13,452 nt of DNA, from positions 1-13,452 of the forward strand of contig JAGBXH010000122.1 of the NCBI GenBank assembly GCA_017629395.1, written 5' to 3'. The stretch comes from Clostridia bacterium (GTDB taxonomy: Bacteria > Bacillota > Clostridia > Oscillospirales > CAG-272). The notes beneath the pieces are model-generated. The model did no database searches. It worked only from the letters and a program-made list of their open reading frames with translations, and was not told where the DNA came from. The position numbers and the translations under genes are program-made. Below, in pieces: positions 1-7,379 of this stretch. Numbering within the stretch: position 1 is the first letter of the stretch; every line of letters starts with the position of its first letter.

Positions 1-150
1 CTCGCCGTCCATTTGCTTGTGCGGTGTTGTCCCCGTGGGAATGACGTAAAGCACGTCCAACCACATCTGCTCCATGAACGCCTTTGCCGCCGCCACGTGA
101 CCTGCGTGCACGGGAGAAAACGTGCCGCCGTAAATTCCTACGCGCAGCAT
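1..150 (-). CDS. nadD: Nicotinate-nucleotide adenylyltransferase, N-terminal part (cut by window edge)
   Basis: Transfers AMP from ATP to nicotinate mononucleotide to give deamido-NAD, a cytosolic step of NAD synthesis. Only the first 50 codons are present; the frame is open to the left edge. The protein begins MLRVGIYGGTFSPVHAGHV, the nucleotidyltransferase signature (GGTFxPxHxGH) with the two His of the nucleotide-binding HxGH loop, followed by VIPTGTTPHK, which matches the NadD PxxxPPHK region and argues against CoaD (GSFDPxTxGH). The usual Asp of TFDP is Ser here. The ATG lies one base after the yhbY stop, with no strong Shine-Dalgarno, so translation probably depends on coupling. In Firmicutes yhbY-nadD is commonly followed by yqeK and rsfS, which would lie outside the window. 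The family call is firm; the rest of the gene is unseen. Confidence 0.9.
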   Translation of the reverse strand, partial: MLRVGIYGGTFSPVHAGHVAAAKAFMEQMWLDVLYVIPTGTTPHKQMDGE

Positions 151-151
151 A

Positions 152-445
152 TCAGGGCAGCTCGATGCGATTCTTTTTCTTTTCCGAGCGGCGGTACAGA
201 ATGATCTTTCTGCCGATCACACCGCACACCTCAGCCCCCAGCGCCTCGCCAAGCGCATCCGCAATATCGCGGGGGGTGTATTCACAGTTATCCAGAACGC
301 CCAGCTTGATCAACTCGCGTGCATCAAGCGCGTCCGAAAAGGTCTTGAGCATGTTATCTCCCAAGCCGCCCTTGCCGATCTGCATAATAGTAGGCAGGTC
401 GTGCGCCAGGCTGCGCAGGTATGCTCTTTGCTTACTTGTAATCAT
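152..445 (-). CDS. yhbY: YhbY-type CRM-domain RNA-binding protein (ribosome assembly)
   Basis: A 97-residue single CRM-domain protein of the YhbY family, which associates with pre-50S ribosomal subunits in bacteria. The start MITSKQRAYLRSLAHDL is typical: a conserved K-Q-R-xxLR helix followed by the IGKGGL loop at residues 23-28, the GxxG RNA-binding signature of the fold. The middle ELIKLGVLDN and the end GRKIILYRRS are also family hallmarks, and the length is normal. The ATG at 445 has GGAG six bases upstream (452-455), inside the end of the pyrophosphatase gene. The nadD start follows one base after its stop. The neighbourhood (ribosome and RNA genes) fits. The exact role in subunit assembly is known only in general terms for this family. 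Confidence 0.93.
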   Translation of the reverse strand: MITSKQRAYLRSLAHDLPTIMQIGKGGLGDNMLKTFSDALDARELIKLGVLDNCEYTPRDIADALGEALGAEVCGVIGRKIILYRRSEKKKNRIELP

Positions 446-446
446 A

Positions 447-1049
447 TCAAACTCCGTTATAATTCTTTACTAAGAAATCAACTAACAGCTGCATGGCTCT
501 GCCACGGTGGCTGATGCTGTTTTTTTCGTCTGCCGTCATTTCGGCATAGCTTTTTTCCATGGGGGGATAGTAGAACAAGGGATCGTAGCCAAATCCGGTG
601 TTGCCTCTGTACGCGTGCAGAATCTCGCCCTCGGTCTTACCAAGGAACACGTGCGCGTTATCCGGCTCCTCGGGGAACACGCAGGCAATGGCACATACGA
701 ATGCACCGCTTCTGTCCTGCTTGTCCGCAAGGTTTTGAAGCAGAAGCTGATTGTTCGCCTCGTCGTTGCCGTGCTCGCCTGCATATCTTGCGCTATAGAT
801 GCCGGGCGCACCGCCAAGGGCGTTTACCTCAAGTCCCGAGTCGTCACCCACGCCAATGTAGCCGCTCATAGCAGCTGCGCGCGCCTTAATGGTAGCGTTT
901 TCGGCAAAGGTGGTGCCGTTTTCCTCTATCTCGTCGGTCAAGCCTACCTCGTCCAGCGAATATACCTCCACTTCGGGGATGGATTGCGAGAGGATTCTTT
1001 TGAGCTCCGCTATTTTGTGTTTATTGTGTGATGCAAGTACGATCTTCAT
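447..1049 (-). CDS. rdgB: XTP/dITP pyrophosphatase (RdgB/HAM1 family)
   Basis: Hydrolyses non-canonical purine triphosphates (XTP, dITP, ITP) to monophosphates and pyrophosphate, keeping them out of DNA and RNA. The 200-residue protein is full length for the family. Visible motifs in order: ASHNKHKIAEL at 6-16 (substrate loop), the GDDSGLEV active-site motif at 68-75 with the metal and general-base Asp residues D69/D70, GAPGIYSARYAG at 80-91, TGFGYDPLF at 151-159 (base pocket), and SISHRGRAM at 178-186. The start ATG lies 12 bases after the ftsY stop. The only SD-like sequence, AAGAGA, is very close to the ATG, so initiation may be modest or coupled. Two bases up from its stop the ribosome site of yhbY begins, so the pair is probably cotranslated. 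Confidence 0.95.
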   Translation of the reverse strand: MKIVLASHNKHKIAELKRILSQSIPEVEVYSLDEVGLTDEIEENGTTFAENATIKARAAAMSGYIGVGDDSGLEVNALGGAPGIYSARYAGEHGNDEANNQLLLQNLADKQDRSGAFVCAIACVFPEEPDNAHVFLGKTEGEILHAYRGNTGFGYDPLFYYPPMEKSYAEMTADEKNSISHRGRAMQLLVDFLVKNYNGV

Positions 1050-1061
1050 ATCTCTTGATAA

Positions 1062-1970
1062 TTACTGTTCAAACAGTGCCTTGATAAACTCGGCAGCCAC
1101 GAATTCCTGCATATCGTCGATCTTTTCGCCCACGCCGATGAACTTGACGGGAATGCCCAGCTCGCGCTTGATGGAAAGCACGATACCGCCCTTTGCGGTG
1201 CCGTCCAGCTTGTTGAGCGTCAAGCCCGTGATGTTGGCAGCCTTGCCGAATTCCTTTGCCTGCAGAATCGCGTTCTGACCGGTGGTCGCATCCAGCACCA
1301 AGAGGTTTTCTCTTGCAGCACCCGGCAGCTCGCGGTCGATAACGCGGTTGATCTTTGCCAGCTCGTTCATCAGGTTGGTCTTGTTGTGCAGTCTGCCCGC
1401 GGTATCGATGATCAGCACGTCAGCCTGCTTTTTCTTTGCGTAATTGATGGCGTCAAATACCACCGCAGCAGGGTCGCTGCCCTCGTTCTGGCGCACCATC
1501 TCTACGCCGGCGCGGTCGCACCACACCTGCAGCTGATCGATTGCCGCTGCGCGGAAGGTATCCGCCGCTGCGACCACGACCTTCTTGCCCTGTGCGCGCA
1601 GTCTGTTCGAGATCTTACCGATCGAGGTGGTCTTGCCCGCACCGTTGACACCGATGACCAAAATCACCGAAGGGGTGGTGGACAGATTCAGCGCACCGCC
1701 CTCGCCGATCATGTCGGTCAGCATTTCCTGCAGCGCCGCCATGACGTCCTCTTTTTCCTTGATTCTGCCGTCCTTGATGCGCACGCGCAGCTCGTCCATG
1801 ATCTCCTCGGTCGCGCCTACGCCCACGTCTGCCTCAATCAGCAGCTCCTCCAGCTCGTCCAGCATATCCTCATCCACGCGCACGAAGTTCGACAGCACGT
1901 CATGTACCTTGCCGAACAGCGCGTCTTTGGTCTTTTTCAGACCCGCCTTTAATTTATCCAAAAATGCCAT
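1062..1970 (-). CDS. ftsY: Signal recognition particle receptor FtsY
   Basis: GTPase receptor that docks the SRP-ribosome complex at the membrane for cotranslational insertion. The 302-residue protein has an N domain (about 1-90) and a G domain of the SRP54 type: G1 GVNGAGKTT 107-115, the insertion-box motif DTFRAAAIDQL 137-147, G3 DTAGR 189-193, G4 NKLD 253-256, then GTAKGG and GVGEKIDDMQEF near the end. G4 is usually TKLD in FtsY; Asn replaces Thr, giving the canonical NKxD of other GTPases. There is no long acidic A domain, as in many Gram-positive species. The frame could extend to a TTG at 1997, but only the ATG at 1970 has an SD (AAAGGAG, 1981-1987), and MAFLDKLKAGL matches the family start. 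It overlaps the smc end by 17 bases. Confidence 0.96.
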   Translation of the reverse strand: MAFLDKLKAGLKKTKDALFGKVHDVLSNFVRVDEDMLDELEELLIEADVGVGATEEIMDELRVRIKDGRIKEKEDVMAALQEMLTDMIGEGGALNLSTTPSVILVIGVNGAGKTTSIGKISNRLRAQGKKVVVAAADTFRAAAIDQLQVWCDRAGVEMVRQNEGSDPAAVVFDAINYAKKKQADVLIIDTAGRLHNKTNLMNELAKINRVIDRELPGAARENLLVLDATTGQNAILQAKEFGKAANITGLTLNKLDGTAKGGIVLSIKRELGIPVKFIGVGEKIDDMQEFVAAEFIKALFEQ

Positions 1971-4900
1971 CCCAGTTGCTCTCCTTTTGCTTTTCAATAT
2001 CGTTGACGTCCAGCGTCAGCACCTTGGAAATGCCGTGCTCGGGCATGGTGACGCCGTACAGTCTGGTGGCAGCAGCCATGGTACCGCGGCGGTGCGTGAT
2101 CATAATGAACTGCGTACCGTCGGTGTACTTCTTGATGTACTGTGCAAGTCTTTCTACGTTGACCTCGTCCAACGCCGCCTCGATCTCGTCGAGAATACAG
2201 AAGGGCGTGGGGTTGACCTTGAGGATCGCAAAGAACAGCGCAACACCGATAAACGCCTGCTCACCGCCCGAAAGCTGCATCAGGTTTTTGATGATCTTGC
2301 CGGGAGGTGCCGCCTTGATCTCAATACCAGACTCCAAAATATTATCGGGCTCGGACAAGGACAGCTCCGCAGAGCCACCGCCGAACAGCTCGGCAAATAC
2401 CTTGCCGAAATTCTCGTTGATCTGATTGAAGGACTCCACGAACACCGCCTTCATCTCTGCTTCCAGCTCGGCAATGATCTTCATGGTTTCCGCCTTGGAT
2501 TTTTCGAGATCGGTGATCTGCTCGTTCATCTCGTCGTATCTCTTCTTGACCTCCTGATACTTTTCCACCGCACCCAGGTCCACGTGACCGATCGCACGCA
2601 GCTTGTTACGGCACTCGGTCTGCAGCTGTACCATCTCGCGGCGGTTTTCGGGCGTGATCGCAGGATACCCCAGAGCGATCGCGTCTGCTCTGGTCATTTC
2701 ATAATCATCCCAAAGCTTGGACGAAAGCTTGTCCAGCTCATCGCGCAGATTGTTCAGCTTATTTTCACACTTGGTGTGCTCGCGGAAAATGATCTCCTTC
2801 TGGTTCATTTTCTCGCGCATGCGCGCAGTCATTTCATTGAGCTTTTTCTCAAAGTCCATGCTGTCGCTTTCAATTTCGGCGCGCTTGGCATTCAGCTCCT
2901 GCAGCCTTGCCTGACCCGCCTCGTATTTTTGTCTGTTGTCTGCCTGGAAGACCGTGTACCCCTCGATCATATCCTCCAACGAAACAATACGCTCGCGAGA
3001 GGCGCGGATCTCATCCGCATACAGATCCACACGCGTACGGCAAACGCTCAGCAGCGTATGCTCGGTCTCGGTGTCCTTTGCAGTTTCGCTGATCTTGATG
3101 ATCACGCCCGTCATGCGGTCGTTCAGATCCGCCACGTGATCCTCCATATCAAGTCGCTGCTCGTCCTTTTTCTGACGTGCCGCTGTAATCTCGCTGACCA
3201 CGCGGGCAGCACTGCGCTCATCCGCCTGCAAAACGGCAAGATCCTCCTCGTATCTCTCGCTCATTGCGATGATCTGCTCGTAGTCCTCGCGCATCTTTTC
3301 AAGCAGCGTTGCATTTGCCTCGATCTTTGCGTTGATCTGCTCCAGCTGTGCTGCCTCGGTGCTCATCAGCACGCCAAGCAGCTCCTTACGATCCTCGCAA
3401 GATGCCTTGTCCTCGGTGGTATCGCGGATGTCCTGCTTTTGCTTATCCGCATCCTTGAGCAGCCTTGCAAGCTCATTGTCGCATGCGGCACAGGTCTCCT
3501 CCAGCTTTTTGATCTCTGCAGCTCTGCCAAGCACGCTTGCGCCCTGACGCACCGAACCGCCCGTAAACGAACCGCCCATGTTGATCTGCTGGCCGTCCAG
3601 GGTGACCACGCGCACGCGGTAACGCAATGCCTTTGCCATAGCGGTTGCATTGTCAATGTTATCAAAAATCACGGTTCTGCCGATCAGTGAGGATACCACG
3701 TCACGGAATTTATTGTCACAATCCAAAAGCGTGTCGGCAACCGCGATATAGCCGCGATAGCCCGACGCATCACGCATTTCGGGCGTGGGAGAGGAGGGAC
3801 GCATGGAGGTCAGGGGGAAGAAGGTAGCTCTGCCCGCCTCACCCTTTTTGAGCGCGTACATTGCCGCCTTTGCGGTCTCCTCATCGTCCACCACGATGTG
3901 CTGCAGGTTCGCTCCCAGCGCAGTTTCGATCGCGGTAACGTACTTTTCCTCTACGCTGACCACCTTGGAAAGCGGACCGTAGATCTTGCCCACGGGCACA
4001 CCGCCCGCAGCGGTGATCTTGCCCTCTGCGTAGCGGTTCATGACAAATCGCACGCTGTTGGCATATCCTTCAAAGCTCTCTTCCATGTGCTTGAAGGTCT
4101 GAATTCTCTGCTGTGCCGAATCACGGCGCAGTCTGACTTGGTTGACATGCTCGGAAAGCTCACCAAACGACGCGTTGAGCTCAACCAGCTTTCTGTTATA
4201 GCCCTCGATCTGTGCCGCTGCCTCGTCGATCGCCTTTTGATAATCGGCTACTGTCTTTTGCTTTTCCGCGCTCTGCTTTTGCAGCACACGGTCCGCATTC
4301 TCATACGTTTCCATATCGGCAAGAATATCGCTGTTACGGTCGCTGCCCGAGTTCTTGGCACTCTCCAGCACAGAAATACGCACGCGAATATCCGTCGCCG
4401 CTGCCTCAGCCTCGCGGATGTCCGCAAGCGCCGTTGCAATATCCGCCTCCAGCACCGCGATCTTGGCGCGGGTGGTACGGATCTCCTCTGCGATCGCGCC
4501 CTGCTCCGACTCCAGCTGCGCATGCTGCTGTCCCAGCGCAAGAATACGCGCCGAGTGCTCCACGCAGGCACTCTGCTCCTGCTCCATATTCTTTTGCGAA
4601 AGAGCCATGGAGGAGTTTGCCGCCTCGATCAGCTCCTTGGTGTGCGAAATATTGCTCTCGGTCACGCGGAATTCGCTGTCCAGCGTGTGATTTTCCTGCG
4701 TTTGCTCGCGGATCTGCGTCAGCAGCTGCTCGGAAGCCATCTTGTTGGATTGCGATGCCTCAAACAAGCGGTTATTCTGCATTTCCATACCCTGCAGCGC
4801 ATCGTCCGCGGTCTGCAGATCAAAAGCAGAATGCTTGAGCGCATCCTCTGCTACTGCGATCTCACCGCGAAAACGCTCGGTATCGTACAGCCAAAGGCTG

Positions 4901-5607
4901 ACGTCGGCACGCTTTTTGGAATCCATCAGCTCTAAGGCGCGCTTTGCCTTGCCCGCCTCCTTTTCAAGAGGACCGACCTGCGCCTGCACCTCGGTAAACA
5001 CGTCCATAATACGCACCATGTTTTCCTCTGCCTTGGCAAGCTTGCGTTCCGCCTCGTTCTTCTTATGGCGGAACTTTGCAATGCCCGAGGCATCCTCAAA
5101 CGTGCTGCGTCGCTCGTCACTCTTACGCGATACCATTTCGGCAATTCTGCCCTGACCGATGATGGAATAACCGTCACGGCCGATACCCGTATTCATGAAA
5201 AGCTCGTAAATATCGCGCAATCTGACCGCGCGACGGTTAATGAAATATTCACTCTCGCCCTGACGGAAGTAGCGTCTGGTAACCGTCACCTCGTCGTAAG
5301 GGCAATCCAATTTTGCAAATTCACCCGTGTTGTCAAAGGTGACAGACACCTCTGCGTATCCCATGGGACGGCGGCTGTCAGCACCGCCGAAAATAACGTC
5401 CTCCATCTTGGAGCCGCGCAGCGTTTTGGACGAGATCTCACCCAGTACCCAACGCATCGCGTCCGCGATATTGGACTTGCCGCTTCCGTTGGGACCTACG
5501 ATGACGGTTACGCCCGCCTGCTCGCCAACCATGCCGTTGTCAAAGACCAGCTTGGTTCTGTCCGGGAAGGACTTAAAGCCTTGTAATTCAATGGATTTTA
5601 AGTACAA
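1954..5607 (-). CDS. smc: Chromosome segregation protein SMC (TTG start)
   Basis: ATPase of the bacterial SMC-ScpAB condensin, which loads on DNA and extrudes loops to resolve sister chromosomes. 1217 residues, close to the usual size of about 1190. Visible: N-terminal head with Walker A GPNGSGKS 38-45 and the YSIIGQGRI Q-loop 147-155; coiled coil about 165-505; hinge about 510-690 with the GGSFTGGS motif 678-685; return coiled coil to about 1040; C-terminal head with signature LSGGEQ 1112-1117, Walker B FCILDE 1136-1141 and MITHRRGTM. A short insertion (VGEQAG) precedes the Walker A strand. The start is TTG, supported by AAAGGAG (5616-5622) eight bases upstream and by the family start YLKSIELQGFKSF; it overlaps the radical SAM gene by 10 bases. 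Neither scpA nor scpB is in view. Confidence 0.97.
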   Translation of the reverse strand: MYLKSIELQGFKSFPDRTKLVFDNGMVGEQAGVTVIVGPNGSGKSNIADAMRWVLGEISSKTLRGSKMEDVIFGGADSRRPMGYAEVSVTFDNTGEFAKLDCPYDEVTVTRRYFRQGESEYFINRRAVRLRDIYELFMNTGIGRDGYSIIGQGRIAEMVSRKSDERRSTFEDASGIAKFRHKKNEAERKLAKAEENMVRIMDVFTEVQAQVGPLEKEAGKAKRALELMDSKKRADVSLWLYDTERFRGEIAVAEDALKHSAFDLQTADDALQGMEMQNNRLFEASQSNKMASEQLLTQIREQTQENHTLDSEFRVTESNISHTKELIEAANSSMALSQKNMEQEQSACVEHSARILALGQQHAQLESEQGAIAEEIRTTRAKIAVLEADIATALADIREAEAAATDIRVRISVLESAKNSGSDRNSDILADMETYENADRVLQKQSAEKQKTVADYQKAIDEAAAQIEGYNRKLVELNASFGELSEHVNQVRLRRDSAQQRIQTFKHMEESFEGYANSVRFVMNRYAEGKITAAGGVPVGKIYGPLSKVVSVEEKYVTAIETALGANLQHIVVDDEETAKAAMYALKKGEAGRATFFPLTSMRPSSPTPEMRDASGYRGYIAVADTLLDCDNKFRDVVSSLIGRTVIFDNIDNATAMAKALRYRVRVVTLDGQQINMGGSFTGGSVRQGASVLGRAAEIKKLEETCAACDNELARLLKDADKQKQDIRDTTEDKASCEDRKELLGVLMSTEAAQLEQINAKIEANATLLEKMREDYEQIIAMSERYEEDLAVLQADERSAARVVSEITAARQKKDEQRLDMEDHVADLNDRMTGVIIKISETAKDTETEHTLLSVCRTRVDLYADEIRASRERIVSLEDMIEGYTVFQADNRQKYEAGQARLQELNAKRAEIESDSMDFEKKLNEMTARMREKMNQKEIIFREHTKCENKLNNLRDELDKLSSKLWDDYEMTRADAIALGYPAITPENRREMVQLQTECRNKLRAIGHVDLGAVEKYQEVKKRYDEMNEQITDLEKSKAETMKIIAELEAEMKAVFVESFNQINENFGKVFAELFGGGSAELSLSEPDNILESGIEIKAAPPGKIIKNLMQLSGGEQAFIGVALFFAILKVNPTPFCILDEIEAALDEVNVERLAQYIKKYTDGTQFIMITHRRGTMAAATRLYGVTMPEHGISKVLTLDVNDIEKQKESNWDGIFG
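1981..1987 (-). promoter_or_regulatory. Ribosome binding site of ftsY inside smc
   Basis: AAAGGAG ten bases before the ATG at 1970, encoded by the KQKES codons near the SMC C-terminus. It rules out the TTG at 1997 as the likely start. Confidence 0.8.
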
Positions 5608-6626
5608 TGCTCTTTCTCCTTTTCATAGATTTTAGGAGCCCTGCAATCGCTTGCCACCAATTTCAATTGCGCGCCGAACTCTGCCTGCAGCCGCAAAAGA
5701 TTTTGCTTGTGCTGTCCGATCGCTAAAGAGAGCTCTCGGGCAGGAATTTCTACCTGCTGCACGGGATCTGATGCCCGAGACAACAGCTTTCTCAAATTTT
5801 GATAATACAGATACGAGCGCACCAGCTCGCCCAGTGCGGGATGATTGGCACCTCCCAGTGCAAGCGCGGGGTCGGAAAGGTTGTCCGAGGCACAAAGACC
5901 TATGCGAATGACGCGCACGCCATGCGCTTCAAAGACGCGCAAGGTCGCCGCACTGCGCTCCACCGCCTCGTCAAGCGAGAGCGGCTTATAGCGTCCGCTT
6001 TGCATCATCTCACACAGCGCGGTATCCGCAAACACTACCGTAGGATAGATGCGCGCTCCCTGCACGCCCAGCTCACACAACGCTTTGGCTGTCGCGATCT
6101 CGCTTTGCAAGGTACTGCCCGGCAGACCGATCATGGTCTGTCCCACCACCTCGTAGCCCGCTTCAAGCAGCATGCGGCAAGCCCGCTCTGCGCAGGATGC
6201 ATTGTGTCCGCGTGCGCTGGCGGCAAGCACCGCGTCGTCCAGGCTTTGCACGCCCAGCTCAACGGTACGTACGCTGTAGCGCGACAGGATCTCGAGAATT
6301 TCTTGTGAAATATAATCGGGACGCGTAGACATGCGGATACCGCTCACACGCGCCTTGCCCGCCATGGGATTTTGCACGTACCGCTCGGCTATGTCCAAAA
6401 GACAGCACATCAGTTCGCGGTCAATGCCCGTAAACGAGCCTCCGAAAAATGCGATCTCCGCCGTATCCTGCTCGGTCGTGGTAGCAAGTGCTTGCGCAAT
6501 TTGCCCATCCACCTCCGCGGGGTCAAAATGCTGCGCCCCCGAAATGGTACGCTGATTGCAGAACACGCACAGATTGGGGCATCCGAGATGCGGAATAAAG
6601 ATCGGAACGTTCAGATGCCTGCTCAC
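5598..6626 (-). CDS. Elp3-like radical SAM protein without acetyltransferase domain
   Basis: A 342-residue radical SAM protein of unknown substrate. The cluster-binding motif CPNLCVFC (C16, C20, C23; CX3CX2C) sits at the N-terminus. It is followed by the SAM-binding FFGGSFTG 60-67, MSTRPDYI 99-106, VELGVQSLDD 122-131 and GLPGST 167-172. The STRPDY and ELGVQS blocks resemble the radical SAM half of Elp3, but the chain ends well before any GNAT acetyltransferase domain, so a tRNA carboxymethyl role cannot be assumed. The start is GTG, overlapping the rnc stop by four bases (GTGA), with no good SD nearby. It agrees with the family start (xxPIFIPHLGC). Its 3' end overlaps smc by 10 bases. The gene is often found in this position in Clostridia. 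Name left blank because the function is not established. Confidence 0.85.
   Translation of the reverse strand: MSRHLNVPIFIPHLGCPNLCVFCNQRTISGAQHFDPAEVDGQIAQALATTTEQDTAEIAFFGGSFTGIDRELMCCLLDIAERYVQNPMAGKARVSGIRMSTRPDYISQEILEILSRYSVRTVELGVQSLDDAVLAASARGHNASCAERACRMLLEAGYEVVGQTMIGLPGSTLQSEIATAKALCELGVQGARIYPTVVFADTALCEMMQSGRYKPLSLDEAVERSAATLRVFEAHGVRVIRIGLCASDNLSDPALALGGANHPALGELVRSYLYYQNLRKLLSRASDPVQQVEIPARELSLAIGQHKQNLLRLQAEFGAQLKLVASDCRAPKIYEKEKEHCT
5616..5622 (-). promoter_or_regulatory. Ribosome binding site supporting the TTG start of smc
   Basis: AAAGGAG eight bases before TTG at 5607. It is placed within the last codons (EKEKEHC) of the radical SAM gene, so smc initiation may be coupled to termination there. 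Confidence 0.8.
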
Positions 6627-7354
6627 GGCTGCACACCGAACAGCTCCAGCGCTTGCCTTGCCGCATTTTGCTCGGCACGGCGCTTGGATTGTCCCTGCCC
6701 CTTGCCTATGACGTTGGAATTGAGTCTTGCCTCAACAGTAAAGGTCTTTTGATGATCGGGGCCGCTCTCGCTGACCGTAACGTACTCCAAAAAATCGCCC
6801 TCGGTCTGCTGCACGAATTGCTGCAGCAGCGTTTTATAGTCGCTGCTTCCCTGCTTATCCGCATTGGCGATCTCATCCTGTATCAAGGGCAAAAGCAGCT
6901 CCTCAACGCGCTCAAAGCCCTGCTCTGCCGCATCCAGATAGATCGCGGCAAGCAACGCCTCAAAGGCATCCGCCAGTATGGATCTTCTTTCTCTGCCGTG
7001 ATTTTTATCCTCACCGACACCCAAAAGCAGGTAGTCGCCCAGATGAATGCGAGCGGCAAATGAGGAAAGCGCGCGCTCACAGACCAGCTCTGCGCGCAGC
7101 CTTGTCAGCTCACCCTCGGCAAGACCCGGAAACGTGGTATATAAGTAACGGCTGACCACTACGGAAAGCACCGAGTCGCCCAAAAATTCAAGCCTCTCGT
7201 TGCAAAGCAGGTGGTGATGCTTCTCTCCCTGCTCGTTGGAATACGAGGAGTGCGTCAACGCCCTTTGCAGATAGGAGTGATTCTCAAAGCGATATCCGAT
7301 CTTTTGCTGTAAAAGCTCGGTCGGCTTGGGATATCCGCTCTCAAAATTGCTCAT
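6623..7354 (-). CDS. rnc: Ribonuclease III
   Basis: Double-strand-specific endoribonuclease that processes the rRNA precursor and other structured RNAs. 243 residues, normal length. Endonuclease domain about 10-160: signature NERLEFLGDSVL 52-63 with the acidic catalytic residues E53, E56 and D60, and the second cluster ADAFEALLAAIYLD 128-141 (D129, E132). The double-stranded RNA-binding domain is about 170-241, starting DYKTLLQQFVQ and ending GQSKRRAEQNAARQAL. The frame extends upstream to 7489, but those codons run through trmFO and lack an SD. ATG at 7354 has AGAAAGG (7361-7367) six bases upstream, inside the end of trmFO and just past its stop region. Rnc-smc-ftsY is a classic Firmicutes grouping. 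The next gene overlaps by four bases. Confidence 0.97.
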   Translation of the reverse strand: MSNFESGYPKPTELLQQKIGYRFENHSYLQRALTHSSYSNEQGEKHHHLLCNERLEFLGDSVLSVVVSRYLYTTFPGLAEGELTRLRAELVCERALSSFAARIHLGDYLLLGVGEDKNHGRERRSILADAFEALLAAIYLDAAEQGFERVEELLLPLIQDEIANADKQGSSDYKTLLQQFVQQTEGDFLEYVTVSESGPDHQKTFTVEARLNSNVIGKGQGQSKRRAEQNAARQALELFGVQP

Positions 7355-7360
7355 AAGCAT

Positions 7361-7367
7361 CCTTTCT
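7361..7367 (-). promoter_or_regulatory. Ribosome binding site of rnc
   Basis: AGAAAGG six bases before the ATG at 7354. Just downstream of the trmFO stop in transcript order, it supports the short RNase III start over the frame that runs back to 7489. Confidence 0.75.
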
Positions 7368-7379
7368 CTGCCCGTGGGA

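Noticed and set aside
1585..3690. A plus-strand open frame of about 701 codons opposite ftsY and smc.
   Set aside because: It spans two real minus-strand genes, has a low-complexity Leu/His/Arg composition and no motif or ribosome site. It is an antisense shadow.
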